The notes beneath the pieces are model-generated. The model did no database searches and had not been told where the DNA came from. It saw only the letters and a list, made by a program, of their open reading frames with translations. The position numbers were made by a program, and so were the translations under genes. 64,000 nucleotides of DNA, from the NCBI RefSeq assembly GCF_000512355.1, contig NZ_CP004006.1, forward strand, positions 342,501 to 406,500, read 5' to 3'. Position 1 is the stretch's first letter, and each line of letters begins with the position of its first letter. This document shows, piece by piece, positions 27,231 to 36,826 of this stretch. Source of the stretch: Legionella oakridgensis ATCC 33761 = DSM 21215. GTDB taxonomy: Bacteria; Pseudomonadota; Gammaproteobacteria; Legionellales; Legionellaceae.

Positions 27231-27773
27231 ATGTCTAGAGTAGCGAAAGCCCCAATTGTGCTGCCGGCAAATGTTGAATTGTCGATTGACAAAGATACCG
27301 TAACAGTAAAAGGGCCTAAAGGGACATTAACACAACATAAAAATAAATTGGTTAATGTCAGTAAATCAGAAGAAAATGCCAAGCAAATTGTTTTTAAACC
27401 CGCTTCTAATGACCCTAACGCCTGGGCTCAAGCAGGAACCGCACGTGCTCTAGTTAATAATATGGTTAAAGGGGTAACATCAGGATTTGAAATAACTTTG
27501 GAACTGGTCGGTGTTGGATATCGTGCGCAGGCTAAAGGCAAGTCAATCACGTTGTCCTTGGGATTTTCTCACCCTGTGGAATATCAACTGCCAGATGGGA
27601 TTGCCGCAGAAACTCCAAGTAATACAACAATAATATTAAAAGGAATTGATAAGCAACTGCTTGGTCAAGTTGCATCCGAAATTCGTGGATTCAGGCCACC
27701 GGAGCCCTATAAAGGGAAAGGTGTTAAATACGCTGGCGAAGTTATTATTCGTAAAGAAGCGAAAAAGAAATAA
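27231..27773 (+). CDS. rplF: 50S ribosomal protein L6
   Basis: Factor-binding-site protein, 180 aa, two tandem L6 folds. Conserved [17 protein letters not shown] and [18 protein letters not shown] near the C-terminus. ATG with GAGGA upstream. Confidence 0.97.
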   Translation: MSRVAKAPIVLPANVELSIDKDTVTVKGPKGTLTQHKNKLVNVSKSEENAKQIVFKPASNDPNAWAQAGTARALVNNMVKGVTSGFEITLELVGVGYRAQAKGKSITLSLGFSHPVEYQLPDGIAAETPSNTTIILKGIDKQLLGQVASEIRGFRPPEPYKGKGVKYAGEVIIRKEAKKK

Positions 27774-27783
27774 GGTATAAACT

Positions 27784-28140
27784 ATGAATAAGTATGCAGC
27801 TCGTAAAAGACGTGCTTCTAAAGCAAAAGCCATTATTCGTAATTCAGATCGGCCAAGATTGGTCGTTTATCGTAGTGCATCTCATATCTATTCACAAATC
27901 GTGAGACCTAGTGAACATGGCGATGAGGTTCTGGTTTCTTCATCAACGTTGGATAAGGAATTAAAAGCCAATTTGACCGGAAACAAGTGTGAGCAAGCAA
28001 TGCAAGTTGGTAAGCTGCTGGCGAAGCGTGCAAAAGAAAAAGAGGTTGTTCAAGTTGCATTTGACCGTGCCGGTTATAAGTATCATGGTCGTGTGAAAGC
28101 ACTCGCTGAAGCTGCTCGTGAAGCAGGGTTGGATTTTTAA
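27784..28140 (+). CDS. rplR: 50S ribosomal protein L18
   Basis: 5S rRNA-binding protein, 118 aa. Shows RPRLVVYRSASHIYSQI, the VGKLLAKRAKEK helix and FDRAGYKYHGRVKALAEAAREAGLDF, the family's highly conserved end. Confidence 0.97.
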   Translation: MNKYAARKRRASKAKAIIRNSDRPRLVVYRSASHIYSQIVRPSEHGDEVLVSSSTLDKELKANLTGNKCEQAMQVGKLLAKRAKEKEVVQVAFDRAGYKYHGRVKALAEAAREAGLDF

Positions 28141-28149
28141 GGATCGGTT

Positions 28150-28656
28150 ATGGCATTAGATGAAACAACAAAAACTGATGGTTATCAAGAAAAACTGGTA
28201 TCGGTAACACGTACGGCAAAGGTGGTTAAGGGTGGCCGTGTATTTGGTTTTGCAGTCTTGGTAGTCGTTGGAGATGGTAAGGGTAAAGTTGGCTTTGGTC
28301 GAGGTAAGGCTCGTGAAGTGCCTATTGCAATTCAAAAAGCAATGGATCAAGCTCGGAAAAATATGGTGTACGTTCCATTAAGTGGAAAAACCATTCATCA
28401 TGAAATAACACGAAGCTATGGTGCCTCAAAAGTATTCATGAAACCAGCAAGTGAAGGAACAGGGATTATTGCTGGTGGAGCGATGAGAGCAGTACTGGAA
28501 GTTTTAGGAGTGCAAAATATTCTTGCAAAAAGTATTGGTTCAACGAACCCAAGCAATATTGTTCGTGCGACGATACATGCATTAACTAGCGTTGAAACTC
28601 CTGATTATGTTGCTGCCAAAAGAGGCAAAACAGTTAAAGAAGTAGTGGCAGGTTAA
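28150..28656 (+). CDS. rpsE: 30S ribosomal protein S5
   Basis: Accuracy-related small-subunit protein, 168 aa. Motifs [36 protein letters not shown] and [14 protein letters not shown] are intact; the loop altered in spectinomycin resistance looks normal. Stop overlaps the rpmD start (TAATG). Confidence 0.97.
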   Translation: MALDETTKTDGYQEKLVSVTRTAKVVKGGRVFGFAVLVVVGDGKGKVGFGRGKAREVPIAIQKAMDQARKNMVYVPLSGKTIHHEITRSYGASKVFMKPASEGTGIIAGGAMRAVLEVLGVQNILAKSIGSTNPSNIVRATIHALTSVETPDYVAAKRGKTVKEVVAG

Positions 28657-28844
28657 TGATGAGTAATAAAATAAAAATCACTTTAGTTAAAAGCTTAATT
28701 GGACGTGTGCCGAAACACATTGAAATAGCTAAACAATTACGACTGAGCAAATTAAATAGCGTGGCAATTCATCAAGATAATCCTGCAATTCGCGGGTTGA
28801 TTCGCCAGATTGATTATTTGTTGAAGGTCGAGGAGTGCGCATAA
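28656..28844 (+). CDS. rpmD: 50S ribosomal protein L30
   Basis: Small protein, 62 aa, ferredoxin-like fold: [17 protein letters not shown] and the conserved [19 protein letters not shown]. Two consecutive ATGs (28656, 28659) are possible starts. It overlaps the next gene by one base. Confidence 0.94.
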   Translation: MMSNKIKITLVKSLIGRVPKHIEIAKQLRLSKLNSVAIHQDNPAIRGLIRQIDYLLKVEECA

Positions 28845-29278
28845 TGAATTTAAATTCACTTTCACCTACACCTGGTTCTCGATCTGCTCGCAAGCGCTTA
28901 GGACGAGGAATAGGATCAGGACTTGGTAAGACTAGTGGTCGTGGACATAAGGGTCAAAAGGCTAGGGCTGGTGGTTACCATAAAATTAATTTTGAAGGTG
29001 GCCAAATGCCAATTCAGCGTCGGCTTCCTAAATTAGGTTTTAAGTCTCGTATAGGTAAGTTAATTGATGAGGTCACACTGACTGAATTGGCAAAAGTTGA
29101 TGCCAAAGTTATTGACATTGAAACATTAAAAGCAGCCGGTATTGTTAATAAATCAATGCGTGACGCAAAAATTATATTTTCTGGTGAGCTTACTACCGCT
29201 GTGAAGATTAAAGGCTTACGTGTTACTAAGGGTGCGCGCAAAGCAATCGAAGATCTTGGTGGAAGTATAGAAGAGTGA
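28844..29278 (+). CDS. rplO: 50S ribosomal protein L15
   Basis: Late-assembly protein, 144 aa from ATG 28844, which has AGGAG 8 bases upstream; a GTG at 28835 lies inside rpmD and is unlikely. Glycine/arginine-rich N-terminal extension ([23 protein letters not shown]) and [12 protein letters not shown] are typical. Confidence 0.96.
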   Translation: MNLNSLSPTPGSRSARKRLGRGIGSGLGKTSGRGHKGQKARAGGYHKINFEGGQMPIQRRLPKLGFKSRIGKLIDEVTLTELAKVDAKVIDIETLKAAGIVNKSMRDAKIIFSGELTTAVKIKGLRVTKGARKAIEDLGGSIEE

Positions 29279-29280
29279 AT

Positions 29281-30612
29281 ATGAAAAACCAGAAACAAGG
29301 ACCTGGCCTCTCCTCACGTGGAGGTTTGACGGAGTTAAAGTCAAGATTGTTGTTTGTCGCCCTTGCCATTCTTGTGTATCGGCTGGGCGCACATATACCA
29401 GTTCCAGGACTTGACCCGCAAAAACTAGCTAATTTTTTTAGCGAACAGCAAAATACTATTTTTGGCTTGTTTAATATGTTTTCTGGAGGAGCGTTATCCA
29501 GGGTAACTGTTTTTGCTATTGGAATTATGCCGTATATTTCGGCCTCTATTATGATTCAGCTTTTCTCTGTGGTGGTGCCGAAGCTGGAGCAGTTAAAAAA
29601 AGAAGGCGAATCTGGTCGGCGTAAAATAAACCAGTACACCAGGTATCTGACTCTGGTTCTTTCTGTGTTCCAGTCTTTGGGTATGGCGCGATGGTTAGCT
29701 GGGCAGCAAATTGCCCTGCATCCAGATATTGCTTTCTATTTTACTGCTGTAGTGACGTTGGTCACAGGAACCATGTTTCTAATGTGGCTTGGAGAACAGA
29801 TTACCGAAAAGGGTGTTGGTAATGGTATTTCTCTCATTATATTTTCTGGTATCGTCTCAAGTATGCCAGGCGCTATTGCCTCTATTTTGCAGCAAGTAAA
29901 AGAAGGCCAGATGCAAGCTTTGACGTTGCTGATTATTGCCGTGATCGTAGTTGTTGTGACAGGATTCGTTGTTTTTATTGAAAGAGGACAGCGACGGATT
30001 CGTGTAAATTACGCACAAAGAACACAAGGACGAAAGGTGTATGCTGCGCAATCCAGCCATTTGCCCTTAAAAATAAATATGTCAGGAGTAATACCGCCTA
30101 TTTTTGCATCCAGTATCATACTTTTACCGGCTACATTGGCACAGTTTTTTGGCCGAGGAAAAGGTATGGATTGGCTTGCTGACTTGGGTATGGCTTTATC
30201 ACCAGGGCAACCTTTATATTTAATTGTTTATGCTGCAGCTATCTTATTTTTTGCATTTTTCTATACGGCGTTAGTGTTTAACCCTAAAGATACGGCAGAT
30301 AATCTCAAAAAGTCAGGTGCATATATTCCTGGAATTAGACCTGGTGAGCAAACTGCAAGATACGTTGATAATGTGATGACCAGATTAACGTTGATAGGAG
30401 CAATTTATTTGGTGCTTGTATGTTTGCTTCCACAGATTCTGATGTTTACTTGGCATGTTCCTTTTTATTTTGGAGGGACTTCATTATTGATTATTGTTGT
30501 GGTGATTATGGATTTTGTTGCTCAAATACAGGCTCATTTGATGACACAGCAATATGATTCACTTATGAAAAAGGCAAATTTTAAAGGAACGAAGTTGCCT
30601 GGTTTATTATGA
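29281..30612 (+). CDS. secY: Protein translocase subunit SecY
   Basis: Channel subunit of the SecYEG translocon, 443 aa from ATG 29281 (a GTG at 29275 overlaps rplO). About ten membrane helices are evident, with conserved [13 protein letters not shown], the plug-side [37 protein letters not shown]-like cytosolic loop and [22 protein letters not shown]. In the spc group between rplO and rpmJ, as usual. Confidence 0.97.
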   Translation: MKNQKQGPGLSSRGGLTELKSRLLFVALAILVYRLGAHIPVPGLDPQKLANFFSEQQNTIFGLFNMFSGGALSRVTVFAIGIMPYISASIMIQLFSVVVPKLEQLKKEGESGRRKINQYTRYLTLVLSVFQSLGMARWLAGQQIALHPDIAFYFTAVVTLVTGTMFLMWLGEQITEKGVGNGISLIIFSGIVSSMPGAIASILQQVKEGQMQALTLLIIAVIVVVVTGFVVFIERGQRRIRVNYAQRTQGRKVYAAQSSHLPLKINMSGVIPPIFASSIILLPATLAQFFGRGKGMDWLADLGMALSPGQPLYLIVYAAAILFFAFFYTALVFNPKDTADNLKKSGAYIPGIRPGEQTARYVDNVMTRLTLIGAIYLVLVCLLPQILMFTWHVPFYFGGTSLLIIVVVIMDFVAQIQAHLMTQQYDSLMKKANFKGTKLPGLL

Positions 30613-30630
30613 TTTTTTTTGGAGTTAATA

Positions 30631-30744
30631 ATGAAAGTTAGAGCATCAGTTAAGCGTATTTGCCGTAATTGTAAGATTATTCGTCGTAGCGGCTCAATTC
30701 GTGTAATTTGTAAAGATGCGCGTCATAAGCAAAAGCAAGGTTAG
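30631..30744 (+). CDS. rpmJ: 50S ribosomal protein L36
   Basis: A 37-aa protein, read directly from the [19 protein letters not shown], then [21 protein letters not shown]. The zinc-ribbon ligands (C-x2-C ... C-x4-H) are present, so this is the zinc-binding C+ form. ATG with TGGAG 7 bases upstream. Last gene of the spc group. Confidence 0.96.
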   Translation: MKVRASVKRICRNCKIIRRSGSIRVICKDARHKQKQG

Positions 30745-30753
30745 ACTTAAAGC

Positions 30754-30782
30754 TTGATTTTATTTTGTGAAACTAGTATTCT
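30754..30782 (+). promoter_or_regulatory. Candidate alpha-operon promoter and leader before rpsM
   Basis: In the 79-base gap between rpmJ and rpsM there is TTGATT (30754-30759), a 17-base spacer and TATTCT (30777-30782), a fair sigma-70 match. Just downstream CTGTC/GGCAG can form a hairpin near the rpsM ribosome-binding site. In E. coli S4 represses the alpha operon through a pseudoknot here; I cannot show the same fold. Confidence 0.4.
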
Positions 30783-30823
30783 TCTGTCCCTTTCGGCAGA
30801 GCGAATAAATATCGGAGAAACGA

Positions 30824-31180
30824 ATGGCTCGTATTGCAGGTGTTAATATACCGGATAATAAGCACGTGGTGATCGCACTGACGTCTATTTACGGTATAGG
30901 AAAACCAACATCTCTAAAGTTATGTAAGCAAGTTGGTGTTGAACCTACTACAAAAGTAGCTGAATTGTCTGATGAACAATTGGATTTGTTCAGAAATGAA
31001 ATAGCAAAAATGACCGTTGAAGGTGATTTAAGACGTGTAGTCAGTATGAATATCAAACGACTCATGGACTTAGGCTGTTACAGGGGGTTAAGACATCGAA
31101 GAGGATTGCCCTTGCGCGGACAACGAACAAAAACGAATGCTAGAACACGAAAAGGCCGAAGAAAAGGCACCGTGGTTTGA
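30824..31180 (+). CDS. rpsM: 30S ribosomal protein S13
   Basis: Head protein contacting P-site tRNA and L5, 118 aa. Starts [20 protein letters not shown]; the tail [25 protein letters not shown] is conserved. ATG with CGGAGA upstream. First gene of the alpha group. Confidence 0.97.
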   Translation: MARIAGVNIPDNKHVVIALTSIYGIGKPTSLKLCKQVGVEPTTKVAELSDEQLDLFRNEIAKMTVEGDLRRVVSMNIKRLMDLGCYRGLRHRRGLPLRGQRTKTNARTRKGRRKGTVV

Positions 31181-31201
31181 TTTTTCATGTAGGAAATTGA
31201 G

Positions 31202-31599
31202 ATGGCTATTAATAAGGCAAAACAACAAAAGACTAGAAAAAAGTTAAAAGAGTCGTGTCTGATGGCATCGTCCATGTTCATGCATCATTTAATAATACTA
31301 TTATTACCTTTACTGATCGGCAAGGTAATGCGTTATGTTGGGCGACTTCAGGTGGTTCAGGATTTAGAGGTTCACGTAAAAGTACGCCTTATGCTGCTCA
31401 GATAGCAACTGAAAAAGCGGCATCCGTGGCCAAGGAATATGGTATGAAATCCGTTGCTGTGTTTGTGCATGGCCCTGGCCCAGGACGTGAATCCAGTATT
31501 CGCGAATTAATTTCGCAAGAATTCAAAATTGTAGAAATAACAGATGTGACCGGCATACCTCATAATGGGTGTAAGCCGCCTAAAAAACGTCGCGTGTAA
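31202..31599 (+). CDS. rpsK: 30S ribosomal protein S11, frame broken by one base
   Basis: Platform protein that supports mRNA-tRNA selection. ATG 31202 starts [14 protein letters not shown] and then leaves frame. Adding one A to the six-A run at 31237-31242 continues as [19 protein letters not shown] and gives 132 aa to the stop at 31599. The C-terminus ([18 protein letters not shown]) is standard. An internal ATG at 31255 would lack the conserved basic N-terminus, so the break is probably a sequence error. Confidence 0.93.
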
Positions 31600-31616
31600 G
31601 TTTTCAGGAGTGCTCA

Positions 31617-32237
31617 ATGGCTAGATACCTTGGTCCAAAGTGTAAGTTATCACGAAGAGAAGGGACCGATTTGTTGCTTAAAAGTGGTGTGCGGGATCAT
31701 AAGTCTAAATGCAAGTCGGAAAAACAACCCGGTCAGCATGGTGACAAGCGGCCACGCTTGAGTGATTATGGTCTTCAATTGCGGGAAAAACAAAAAATTC
31801 GTAGATTGTATGGTGTTTTGGAAAGACAATTCCGAAATTATTATAAAGCCGCTGCTCGTAAAAAGGGAGCAACTGGTGAAAACTTGATGGTGTTATTGGA
31901 AAGCCGATTGGACAATGTTGTCTATCGCATGGGGTTCGCTAGCACACGTGCTGAAGCTCGTCAGCTTGTTAGCCATAAGGCTATTTTGGTCAATGATGAA
32001 GTGGTTAATATTCCTTCTTATCTGGTTGCAGCGGGTGATGTTATTTCAATTCGCCAAAAAGCAAGAGAGCAAGGACGTATACAAGCTGCAATAGCATTAT
32101 CTGAGCAACGAGCTTCATGTGATTGGTTAACTGTTGATCTGGCTTCTTTTAAGGGAACCTTTTCTACATTCCCAACACTTAATGATTTACCTCCTGACTT
32201 TAACGTTAACCTGGTGGTAGAACTTTACTCAAAGTAA
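31617..32237 (+). CDS. rpsD: 30S ribosomal protein S4
   Basis: 16S assembly initiator and alpha-operon repressor, 206 aa. N-terminal [19 protein letters not shown], the [27 protein letters not shown]4 RNA-binding domain, and a normal C-terminal end. ATG with AGGAG upstream. Confidence 0.97.
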   Translation: MARYLGPKCKLSRREGTDLLLKSGVRDHKSKCKSEKQPGQHGDKRPRLSDYGLQLREKQKIRRLYGVLERQFRNYYKAAARKKGATGENLMVLLESRLDNVVYRMGFASTRAEARQLVSHKAILVNDEVVNIPSYLVAAGDVISIRQKAREQGRIQAAIALSEQRASCDWLTVDLASFKGTFSTFPTLNDLPPDFNVNLVVELYSK

Positions 32238-32255
32238 GATCGGAGACATAGCCGA

Positions 32256-33248
32256 ATGTATACTGATATTAATGAAATGCTGACCCCGAAGGTTCTGAAA
32301 GTGCAGTCTGAGAATCCTAACCATTCACGTATTGTGCTTGAACCATTGGAGCGTGGGTTTGGGCACACACTTGGTAATGCTTTACGACGAATTTTGATGT
32401 CGTCTATGCCAGGGAGCGCAATAACCGAGGCGAGTATTGATGGTGTATTGCATGAATACAGTACCATTGAAGGTGTTCAGGAAGATGTTGTCAATATACT
32501 TCTTAATCTGAAGGAAGTTGCTGTTAAGATTTCCGTGGGTCGCGAGGCTACGCTCACTTTGAGTAAAAAAGGACCCTGTCAGGTTACTGCCGGGGACATT
32601 CAATTGACTCACGGTGTTGAAATTCTGAATCCTGATTTTGTGATTGCAAATCTGAACGAGCATGGCAAGCTGGATATGACTCTTAAAGTGGAAAGAGGTG
32701 TTGGCTATCGTTCAACTGAAACATTTATAAGGTTGCCAGAAGACGAAATCCAAGAAAAATCAGTTGGTAAGTTAAAGATTGACAGCATATTTTCACCAGT
32801 CAAAAAAGTGGCTTATTTTGTTGATAACGCTCGTGTTGAAAATCGTACTGACTTGGATAAGCTGACTATTGATTTACAAACAAATGGTACTATTGATCCT
32901 GAAGAAGCGATACGCATTTCAGCAAGTATACTGCAAAGACAATTGCATTCGTTTGTGGACATGAAGTTTGAAGAATCACGTCATGATCATAAGGAACAGC
33001 ATCAATTTGAACCAATTTTGTTGCGACCTGTTGATGATTTGGAATTAACCGTACGTTCAGCCAATTGTCTGAAGGCCGAAAATATATATTACATAGGGGA
33101 CTTAGTACAAAAAACTGAGACCGAATTATTAAAAACGCCTAATCTAGGTAAAAAATCCCTGACTGAAATTAAGGATGTGTTGGCATCACGATCATTATCG
33201 CTGGGAATGAAACTAGAGAATTGGCCGCCAGAAAATCTTGGCGAATAA
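32256..33248 (+). CDS. rpoA: DNA-directed RNA polymerase subunit alpha
   Basis: RNA polymerase assembly subunit, 330 aa. N-terminal dimerisation domain ([22 protein letters not shown]-type segment) and, after a linker near residue 240, the C-terminal DNA-binding domain with [18 protein letters not shown] and [19 protein letters not shown] with CGGAGA upstream. Confidence 0.98.
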   Translation: MYTDINEMLTPKVLKVQSENPNHSRIVLEPLERGFGHTLGNALRRILMSSMPGSAITEASIDGVLHEYSTIEGVQEDVVNILLNLKEVAVKISVGREATLTLSKKGPCQVTAGDIQLTHGVEILNPDFVIANLNEHGKLDMTLKVERGVGYRSTETFIRLPEDEIQEKSVGKLKIDSIFSPVKKVAYFVDNARVENRTDLDKLTIDLQTNGTIDPEEAIRISASILQRQLHSFVDMKFEESRHDHKEQHQFEPILLRPVDDLELTVRSANCLKAENIYYIGDLVQKTETELLKTPNLGKKSLTEIKDVLASRSLSLGMKLENWPPENLGE

Positions 33249-33265
33249 AGTTAGGAGTCATAATT

Positions 33266-33649
33266 ATGCGTCACCGTAATACTGGCCGAAACTTAGGCAG
33301 AACAAGTAGCCATCGGAAAGCAATGTTTTCTAATATGTGTTGTTCTTTGATTGAGCATGAGATCATTAAAACGACTCTGCCAAAAGCAAAAGAACTAAGA
33401 CGCTATATTGAGCCATTGATCACGACAAGTAAAATTGATTCAGTGACTACCAGACGGCAGGTGTTTGATAAATTACGTAGTAAGGGTGCCGTTGGGAAGT
33501 TATTTACAACGCTTGGTCCACGTTATAATAAAAGACCGGGTGGGTACGTTCGTGTTTTAAAGTGTGGCTATCGTGCTGGTGATAATGCGCCAATGGCGAT
33601 TGTTGAACTTGTAGATAGACCTAGCACAGAAAATAACGCAGAAGAATAA
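33266..33649 (+). CDS. rplQ: 50S ribosomal protein L17
   Basis: Exit-tunnel rim protein, 127 aa from ATG 33266 (TAGGAG upstream); an in-frame upstream ATG within rpoA is not used. Signature [21 protein letters not shown] and [20 protein letters not shown]. Last gene of the ribosomal run. Confidence 0.97.
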   Translation: MRHRNTGRNLGRTSSHRKAMFSNMCCSLIEHEIIKTTLPKAKELRRYIEPLITTSKIDSVTTRRQVFDKLRSKGAVGKLFTTLGPRYNKRPGGYVRVLKCGYRAGDNAPMAIVELVDRPSTENNAEE

Positions 33650-33667
33650 ATTATTTCTGTATACATA

Positions 33668-33696
33668 AAAAAGGCCAGATTAATCTGGCCTTTTTT
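33668..33696 (+). terminator. Rho-independent terminator of the ribosomal superoperon
   Basis: GGCCAGAT / ATCTGGCC stem (33673-33690), with AAAAA before it and TTTTTT (33691-33696) after it, 23 bases beyond rplQ. The flanking A- and T-runs make it bidirectional, so it also serves the convergent ssb gene. Confidence 0.9.
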
Positions 33697-33717
33697 ATTG
33701 GTATATTCATTTAAAAA

Positions 33718-34173
33718 TTAAAAAGGAATATCGTCATCTAACTCTTCAAAAGCATCTTGAGCGACACCTTGTGAGGGTTTGGCGGTCTTGGTGTTCTGGG
33801 ATGACATGGATTGCTCCTCTGGGTAATTTGCTTGACCTTTGCCATCAAGCATTTGAATGTCAGAAGCAACTATCTCCGTTGTGTAGCGTTCTTGTCCTTG
33901 TTGATCTTGCCATTTTCTCGTACGTAAACTTCCTTCAACATAAAGTTTCGAACCTTTGCGAACATATTCTCCAGCAATTTCACCAAGCCGGTTAAAACAT
34001 ACGACACGATGCCATTCGGTTCGTTCCTGTTTATCACCGCTTTGTTTGTCTTTCCAAGTTTCACTGGTTGCAATGGATAGCGTTGTAACGGCGTTGCCAT
34101 TAGGCATGTATCGTACTTCTGGATCAACGCCAACATTGCCGATGAGTATTACTTTATTAATACCGCGGGCCAT
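33718..34173 (-). CDS. ssb: Single-stranded DNA-binding protein
   Basis: Binds ssDNA in replication, repair and recombination; 151 aa. The OB-fold covers about residues 1-110 ([19 protein letters not shown], then [23 protein letters not shown]), followed by a disordered Gln/Ser-rich linker and the acidic tip LDDDIPF that recruits partner proteins. The tip is intact. Start ATG with TTGGAG upstream. Confidence 0.97.
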   Translation of the reverse strand: MARGINKVILIGNVGVDPEVRYMPNGNAVTTLSIATSETWKDKQSGDKQERTEWHRVVCFNRLGEIAGEYVRKGSKLYVEGSLRTRKWQDQQGQERYTTEIVASDIQMLDGKGQANYPEEQSMSSQNTKTAKPSQGVAQDAFEELDDDIPF

Positions 34174-34207
34174 AAAATTTCTCCAATATCAATAATGAGT
34201 TTAACCG

Positions 34208-34213
34208 ATTATA
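34208..34213 (-). promoter_or_regulatory. Candidate -10 element of ssb
   Basis: TATAAT on the minus strand, about 35 bases before the ssb start. No good -35 is visible at the usual distance, so this is only a partial promoter match. Confidence 0.35.
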
Positions 34214-34281
34214 TATAATTCCCAGACTATTTCGTAGGGTTCTATTTGAGATTTCCGTTGACGGGTGCATGTTATCTGTAT

Positions 34282-35649
34282 TTATAAGTGGCTCATTAAA
34301 TGTTCGGCACTGCCGGGATGATAGCTGGCTTTATTAATTTTTAAGTAAATCACTTTTTCCTCATACGCCATGGTAACGTTAAGAACACCAGTCAGACATC
34401 GCAGCTTTTCAGCGATAAAGGATGCATCTTTGAAGGTATCAGGATATTTAAGAATTAATGTTATTTGATAAACATTAGGTTTCATCATGGAGGCAAGGAT
34501 TATCCAGAGTAGACTGAGAAATGAATTAGTCAGAAATATCCCTTGACTGCCAAATGATTGATACAGAAAACCTGCCGCTGCTCCACCGGCAAATATGCCA
34601 AGGAATTGGCAGCTTGAATAGATGCCCATGGCAGTGCCTTTGCTTTCAGCATTGGCTTGTCTTGAAACTAACGAGGGTAAGCTGGCTTCCAGGATATTAA
34701 ATGCTAAAAAATAAATAAATAATATGATGCATACTCCCACCCAATATTGGGAAATGAAAGACAATAAGAGTTGGGCTATTGCAATGAGGGTAACAGAGCA
34801 AAGAAATACAACTTTAATTTTTTGTTTTTTTTCTGCAAACCAGATGAATGGGATCATCGTTATAAAAGATAGAACCATTAATGGCAAATAAAAATGCCAT
34901 TGTTCGGACAGCTTTTCTTGCAGAATATACTGCTGTAAAAGAATTGGAATAACAAAAAAGGTTGAAGTTAATATAAAATGCTGAAAAAAGATTCCTGCAT
35001 TGAGACGTTGTAAGTGGCAATTTTTTATAACTGGCATAAACGAAACCAGATTTGTTTCACTGTCTGCATGGAAGGGTTCTTTAACTGGAGTAGGGATAAC
35101 TAAATGAAGCAGTAATAATCCCATGACAGCCAATAAAGCAGTGAAATAAAAAATTCCTGAAAGTCCAGCATACAAGGTAATCGTTGGACTGATGATCATA
35201 GCCAGACTGAAGGAAAATCCAATCGTGGCGCCAATCACGGCCATTGCTTTCGTACGTTGTTCATCCGGGGTAAGATCGGCAAGAAGAGCCACTAAAACAC
35301 TCCCTATAGCGCCCATGCCTTGTAAGATACGTGCAGCAATCATGCCGTAAATGGAATCTGTCATGGCACCCAGTAAGCTGCCTAGGACGAATAAAATTAA
35401 ACCAGCCGTCAGGACGGGTTTTCTGCCAAAATAATCTGAAAGCATGCCAAAAGGCATCTGCAAAATTCCCTGGCTAAGGCCATAACAGCCAAGTGCAATG
35501 CCAATCAGCGTTGGTGTTGCGTCATGCAATTGGGTCGCCAGTACGCTAAAGACTGGAATCAGCATAAATAGGCCAAGCATGCGAAATGAAAATATTGCAG
35601 CTATGGGAAGAACACTGTTCATCCAGGATTGTTTCATCGGAATTTTCAC
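34282..35649 (-). CDS. YajR-like major facilitator transporter
   Basis: Inner-membrane MFS carrier, 455 aa, substrate unknown. Twelve hydrophobic segments; the MFS motif A between helices 2 and 3 reads GMLSDYFGRKPVL, and FRMLGLFMLIPV and GIALGCYGLSQGILQMPFG closely resemble E. coli YajR. After helix 12 a soluble C-terminal segment of about 60 residues (YPDTFKDASFIAEKLRCLTGV onward) matches the position of the ferredoxin-like YAM domain of YajR. The start is uncertain: GTG 35649 or ATG 35637, neither with a strong ribosome-binding site. It is transcribed away from fabL. Confidence 0.85.
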   Translation of the reverse strand: MKIPMKQSWMNSVLPIAAIFSFRMLGLFMLIPVFSVLATQLHDATPTLIGIALGCYGLSQGILQMPFGMLSDYFGRKPVLTAGLILFVLGSLLGAMTDSIYGMIAARILQGMGAIGSVLVALLADLTPDEQRTKAMAVIGATIGFSFSLAMIISPTITLYAGLSGIFYFTALLAVMGLLLLHLVIPTPVKEPFHADSETNLVSFMPVIKNCHLQRLNAGIFFQHFILTSTFFVIPILLQQYILQEKLSEQWHFYLPLMVLSFITMIPFIWFAEKKQKIKVVFLCSVTLIAIAQLLLSFISQYWVGVCIILFIYFLAFNILEASLPSLVSRQANAESKGTAMGIYSSCQFLGIFAGGAAAGFLYQSFGSQGIFLTNSFLSLLWIILASMMKPNVYQITLILKYPDTFKDASFIAEKLRCLTGVLNVTMAYEEKVIYLKINKASYHPGSAEHLMSHL

Positions 35650-35857
35650 TACATAATCACTGTGTGCTGATGGTACCGAGATAGTGTTTTAGAAACAAGT
35701 TCTTCACTCTTATAGAATCAGCTTAAACATTCCATCGCCTTGCCAACCGATGTTCTGATTGGTTCTTTGCATTCTAAATTTTACATCCAGTGCTTTTTAT
35801 CTTACCGTGGTCTTTTTTCGTTTTTATAAGAGCTATTTTGGCTGAATATTAGATTCA

Positions 35858-35886
35858 TTGACAGAACTATAGAATCGCGATAATTT
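35858..35886 (+). promoter_or_regulatory. Sigma-70 promoter of the enoyl reductase gene
   Basis: Perfect -35 TTGACA (35858-35863), exactly 17 bases, then TAATTT (35881-35886), about 30 bases before the ATG at 35916. It lies in the divergent gap with the MFS gene. Confidence 0.65.
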
Positions 35887-35915
35887 GACTGATTTTTAGT
35901 CTAAGGGGGATGCCA

Positions 35916-36671
35916 ATGAAACAGGTACTGGCAAATAAAATAGCAATGATTACCGGTGGTGCACGTGGTATTGGCAGGGCAACGGCCTTAAAATTGGCAC
36001 AAGAAGGCTGTGATGTTGCCATTATATATTACAATAGCTCTGATGAAGCTATGATCGTGGTTGATGAAATCCAAAAAATAGGCCAACGCGCCATAGCAAT
36101 TCAGGCTAATGTTGCTGATCATCAGTCGGTTAAAGAAATGTTTGTGCGATTTAAAACGCATTTTAATCGTCTGAATTTTCTAGTCAGTAATGCAGCAAGC
36201 GGTGTATTGAAGCCCGCGATGAACATGTCCACCAAACATTGGCGGTGGTGTCTTGAGACGAATGCACTTGCCTTGAATCATTTAGTGAGTGAGGGCAGAT
36301 CTATGATGTCACCAGGCAGTCGCGTCATTGCTTTATCAAGTCTTGGTGCACACCGTGCAATCCCTAATTATGCGTTTATTGGTGCTTCAAAGGCGGCGCT
36401 TGAGGCCTTGGTTCGTTCATTAAGTCTTGAACTGGCTGAAGCGGGTATTAGTGTGAATACTGTTTCTGCTGGCGTGGTTGATACCGATGCTCTAAAACAT
36501 TTTCCTAATCGTGAACAATTACTGGACGAATATCAGGCCCATGCTTTATCCGCACGTCCTTTAACCCCTGAAGATGTTGCTAATGCCATTTATTTGTTGT
36601 GTTTGCCAGAAGCAGAAATGATTAAAGGCCACACCTTATTTGTGGATGCAGGTTATAGTGTGGTCGGTTGA
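35916..36671 (+). CDS. fabL: FabL-type enoyl-[acyl-carrier-protein] reductase (SDR family)
   Basis: NAD(P)H-dependent short-chain dehydrogenase, 251 aa from ATG 35916, which has AAGGGGG 6 bases upstream (ATG 35910 is too close). The cofactor motif TGGARGIG is at about residues 13-20. The active site has Tyr152 and Lys159, spaced Y-x6-K as in enoyl-ACP reductases rather than Y-x3-K as in FabG. The segment DTDALKHFPNREQLL is nearly the same as in Bacillus subtilis FabL. Expected reaction: reduction of trans-2-enoyl-ACP, last step of the elongation cycle. Its place upstream of the acyl-chain gene block suggests it may serve that block. FabG-like activity cannot be excluded. Confidence 0.8.
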   Translation: MKQVLANKIAMITGGARGIGRATALKLAQEGCDVAIIYYNSSDEAMIVVDEIQKIGQRAIAIQANVADHQSVKEMFVRFKTHFNRLNFLVSNAASGVLKPAMNMSTKHWRWCLETNALALNHLVSEGRSMMSPGSRVIALSSLGAHRAIPNYAFIGASKAALEALVRSLSLELAEAGISVNTVSAGVVDTDALKHFPNREQLLDEYQAHALSARPLTPEDVANAIYLLCLPEAEMIKGHTLFVDAGYSVVG

Positions 36672-36826
36672 TGCAGTCGCAACAGATTATCCGATAATGA
36701 TTTTTTTAATTAGGTTGTATATAAATAGGGAAGGGAAGTCTTCATGAGGCTTAACAAACCTGTCTGTGAAATCTGCGCTTTTCTAAAGAGGTTAATTGGC
36801 AGCTATTGGCAGAGGGTAGCTATTAA

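Noticed and set aside
31202-31405. A 67-aa hydrophobic protein before S11
   Set aside because: It is the S11 N-terminus read on through the frameshift; the later part is out of the S11 frame.
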